Translations under genes and position numbers: made by a program | Notes under the pieces: generated by a model | Told to the model about the DNA's origin: nothing | What the model saw: only the letters and a program-made list of their open reading frames with translations | Databases searched by the model: none | Source of the DNA: Trichaptum fuscoviolaceum | Taxonomy: Eukaryota; Basidiomycota; Agaricomycetes; Hymenochaetales; Trichaptaceae | Direction: 5' to 3' | DNA length: 64,000 bases | NCBI GenBank assembly: GCA_910574455.1 | Contig: CAJSYZ010000004.1 | Location: 5,156,599-5,220,598 of the forward strand | Shown: positions 61,613 to 64,000 of the stretch, piece by piece | Numbering within the stretch: position 1 is the first letter of the stretch | How the letters are laid out: each line of letters starts with the position of its first letter

Positions 61613-64000
61613 TCAGAATCCAAGTTGTTCAATGAAGGTATCCCAAGTCGAATCCAAACCCTGACCGTAAGGTGGGTAGAATCCGTCACCGCCGAAGTCC
61701 GAGCTTCCTGACGTAGTAGAGTATCGACCATAGTGCGGCCTCGTAGCATCTTTGCTCTGTTGCCCAGGCCAGCCAGCGGCGGAAGGCATCGACGGTCGAG
61801 TACTCCAGCCCTCGTCCATACGATCTGGCGAAAGACTTGACCTATAACTGGATGCCGGTGTCCTTGGGCGTCGATTCACAAGCTGAGTCTTTCCACCTAG
61901 TCGATCGAGCTCATCGTCAAGTTCTGAGTGGCGGGGAGGAATTGCGGAAGCTCCAGTCGACTGAGATTGGTCAAATACATCCTTTGCTTGGCGCCTTAGC
62001 CTCTTGATCGCTTCCTGTTGACAAATTATAAGTGAGACACTTGTTTCAGAAGAGATATCCAAGTAAGCCCACCAAGCTTCTTGTCGCAGTGCGGTTCTTT
62101 CCTGACACTCTACGCAGGATGTCGTAAACAAGGTCCAGGGATTGCATCGCGGGCGGAGCAAGGTCAGTGCTTGGACAGCGGGTGACGATGATGCACATGA
62201 CAATCTATAGTACCGAATGAAACTGGTTTCAAGTAAGGGGAAAACCCAGTGAACACTTACAGCGGACGAAACGGCACTAGCAAACCAACTGCCAATCCTT
62301 GACACAGCGTCAGGAAGCTAAATCATGGGTTGTTAGAAGGACGCCTCAGTTACGTGGAATGAGCAACTTGAAAGAGGCCGCTAACCTGATCGTAAACCAC
62401 GCTCAGTTCCTCTATTATTTCATGGGCGCTTTGAAAACAGGCGGTCACAGACTTTCCCAACTTGCTCCTTAGTGGATCCTGCGGATGATCAGATAGGGCC
62501 TTAGCAAGGAAACTTCGATGAAGATGAAGCAGCACTACAAAATTGTGAGAGGGAGGAGGAGAATAAGATTACAACTAATAGACCGACTGAACACTAAAAA
62601 AGCATACTTGTCTCTCGTAATTGCAAGACACACCAGCGCTGCATTCTCCGCATAGATGAGTCATAGTCTTCCGAACGCGAGGACTGACGCGAGGTCAAGT
62701 CAGGCTCGCTGAATTCCCGAACTTGACGGTCCAGAGTAAGCATCGTAGAATATGATGGAGTCTTTGCACCAAACGCTTCTTCTGATATCTGCCGAGCTAG
62801 CCGTGAAAAACGGATCATCCATGCATGATCTGGGGTAAATCGTTAGACGTGGCTATTACTTCATGAGAAGATGAGAAAGGGGCGAAACGGACAAGAAAAT
62901 TGGTAGTCAACGTCGTCTTGATTCGAGTTGCTGTCTTTCGGTAGTGGACAGTCGATAAACGGTTCTGAAAGCAAAGGGGGTCGCCCGAATTGGATGCTCT
63001 GGAATAAAAGGAATGAAATCAGCCTACAGCGCGACAGGATGGAATATTCAATACCGTCATGGTTTCCATTGAATACAGTTGCCAGAAGGTCGAGTGCCTG
63101 CGTTGACTCACTTCGTCATCAAGCCGCCATCTTGAACTATCCCGATCTAAAAGAAAATCAGACATCAGAAAGCGGTCCTTTTGTTCGACCCGGTTACTAA
63201 GTCTTACGCAGGCCCATCTGATGGTTTAACGAGTAGCAATGTCAGAATGTTTGAAGGGTGAATAGAAGGAGACCGAAAACTCACGCTGTACGACAATTTA
63301 GCAGCAACGCCCAAGATTACCCATCCTTGCATGTGACCATGGGGAAGATCGCAATGCTCCAAATAGAATGCGATATGCATCTAAATGATCGGATTTGACG
63401 TCGTCAATTAGGAAGATGACATCCAACGCTTCTTAAAGAAACCTACTATTGCTAGGATAGCATTTGCGGTAGTGTCCAGCACGGGCGACTTGAACGAAAG
63501 CGCAACGCGTGACAAATGATAATAATCATCCGCATCGGAGTTGTATGGATCGCGCTTAGGGTCCAATAGGGCACCTATGGCAAAAATTGCGAGGAGGAGG
63601 GTGAGTCGATGAGGATCAGTATAGGCAGTGTGCTCCCACGGATGCCCAGGAAGATGATAAACATGCGCTGGCGAGCAAAGTAACACAGTATTGAGCATCA
63701 ATCAAGATGTTACCAGAGAGATCTTTACCAAGTAGGTCATCGAGAAGCTGAGCACGAGACACAAAAAGTCCGCTTGATAAATAGGGTTAGTTACCATCAG
63801 ACTCTTACCAAGACAGTTGGCAGTTGGTCGTCTTACATCCAGTTGCCATATTCTAGGTATATCTCGGCTAGCTCGTAGGCATTGTCGCGGTGGGGAAGGA
63901 AGCCTAGGACGCATTCCTCGTCCATGATTGTTGGAGGCGGTGCTTCAGGCCAAGTGTATCCATAAAATTCCTTTGGCAAGCGCCCGAATTCGACGCCGTC
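61613..64000 (-). CDS. Fungal-specific transcription factor, N-terminus beyond window
   Basis: The gene runs off the window edge, so the usual N-terminal Zn2Cys6 finger is not seen. What is present is the fungal-specific regulatory (middle homology) domain: LPHRDNAYELAEIYLEYGNW near 63870, PHRLTLLLAIFAIGALLDPKR at about 63600, RDSSRWRLDDEVSQRRHSTF at about 63130, IQFGRPPLLSEPFIDCPLP near 62950, then helical exons with WMIRFSRLARQISEEAFG and LLHLHRSFLAKAL. The C-terminus is Ser/Pro/Gly-rich and disordered, ending STWDTFIEQLGF, a possible acidic-aromatic activation patch. About twelve exons with short introns. Nuclear regulator; target genes unknown. No break seen in the visible part. Confidence 0.8.

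Overview
The window reads as nuclear DNA of a filamentous basidiomycete (mushroom-type fungus). Genes are split by many short introns, usually 50-60 nt with GT..AG ends, often starting gtaagt or gtgagt. The encoded families fit that group: tandem aryl-alcohol-oxidase-like GMC oxidoreductases, polyporopepsin-like aspartic proteases, BTB and F-box proteins, a DUF6533-like relic, and a GATA factor with a CNKCGLF-type finger. There are no operons, ribosome binding sites, CRISPR arrays, rRNA genes or convincing tRNA genes. Coding spans below include introns. Splice sites were placed by hand from donor and acceptor sequence, reading frame and family motifs.

Layout. At 1-9.6 kb one large low-complexity GATA zinc-finger regulator sits in long non-coding flanks. 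At 9.6-20.8 kb are housekeeping-like plus-strand genes: a type-B carboxylesterase, a leukotriene-A4-hydrolase-type M1 aminopeptidase and two small uncharacterised basidiomycete proteins, plus one candidate mini-gene. At 20.9-28.8 kb two tandem minus-strand GMC oxidoreductases flank a 1,010-bp almost perfect palindromic transposon with a 3-bp AGT target duplication. At 29.7-38.9 kb are a Pro/Ser-rich coiled-coil protein, an F-box protein and a BTB protein. A third GMC gene (39.9-42.7 kb, plus strand) is followed by two tandem medium-chain reductases (43.4-46.3 kb). From 46.3 to 56.0 kb the DNA is gene-poor and decayed. It holds a DUF6533-like relic, a diverged direct repeat, a DEAH-box helicase fragment and one intact 111-residue three-exon gene. 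From 56.0 kb to the end are an OB-fold protein, two convergent aspartic proteases (one with a wrecked active-site motif) and a fungal-specific transcription factor cut by the window end.

How the genes may work together. Three FAD oxidases and two NAD(P)H reductases within about 25 kb, with regulatory-type proteins among them, suggest a lineage-expanded oxidative module, but no polyketide, peptide or terpene synthase is visible, so cluster status is inference only. The most unusual molecular detail is an 8-nt micro-exon, kept in all three GMC copies, that completes and extends the glycine run of the FAD-binding motif. Two introns of the third copy begin with GC instead of GT.
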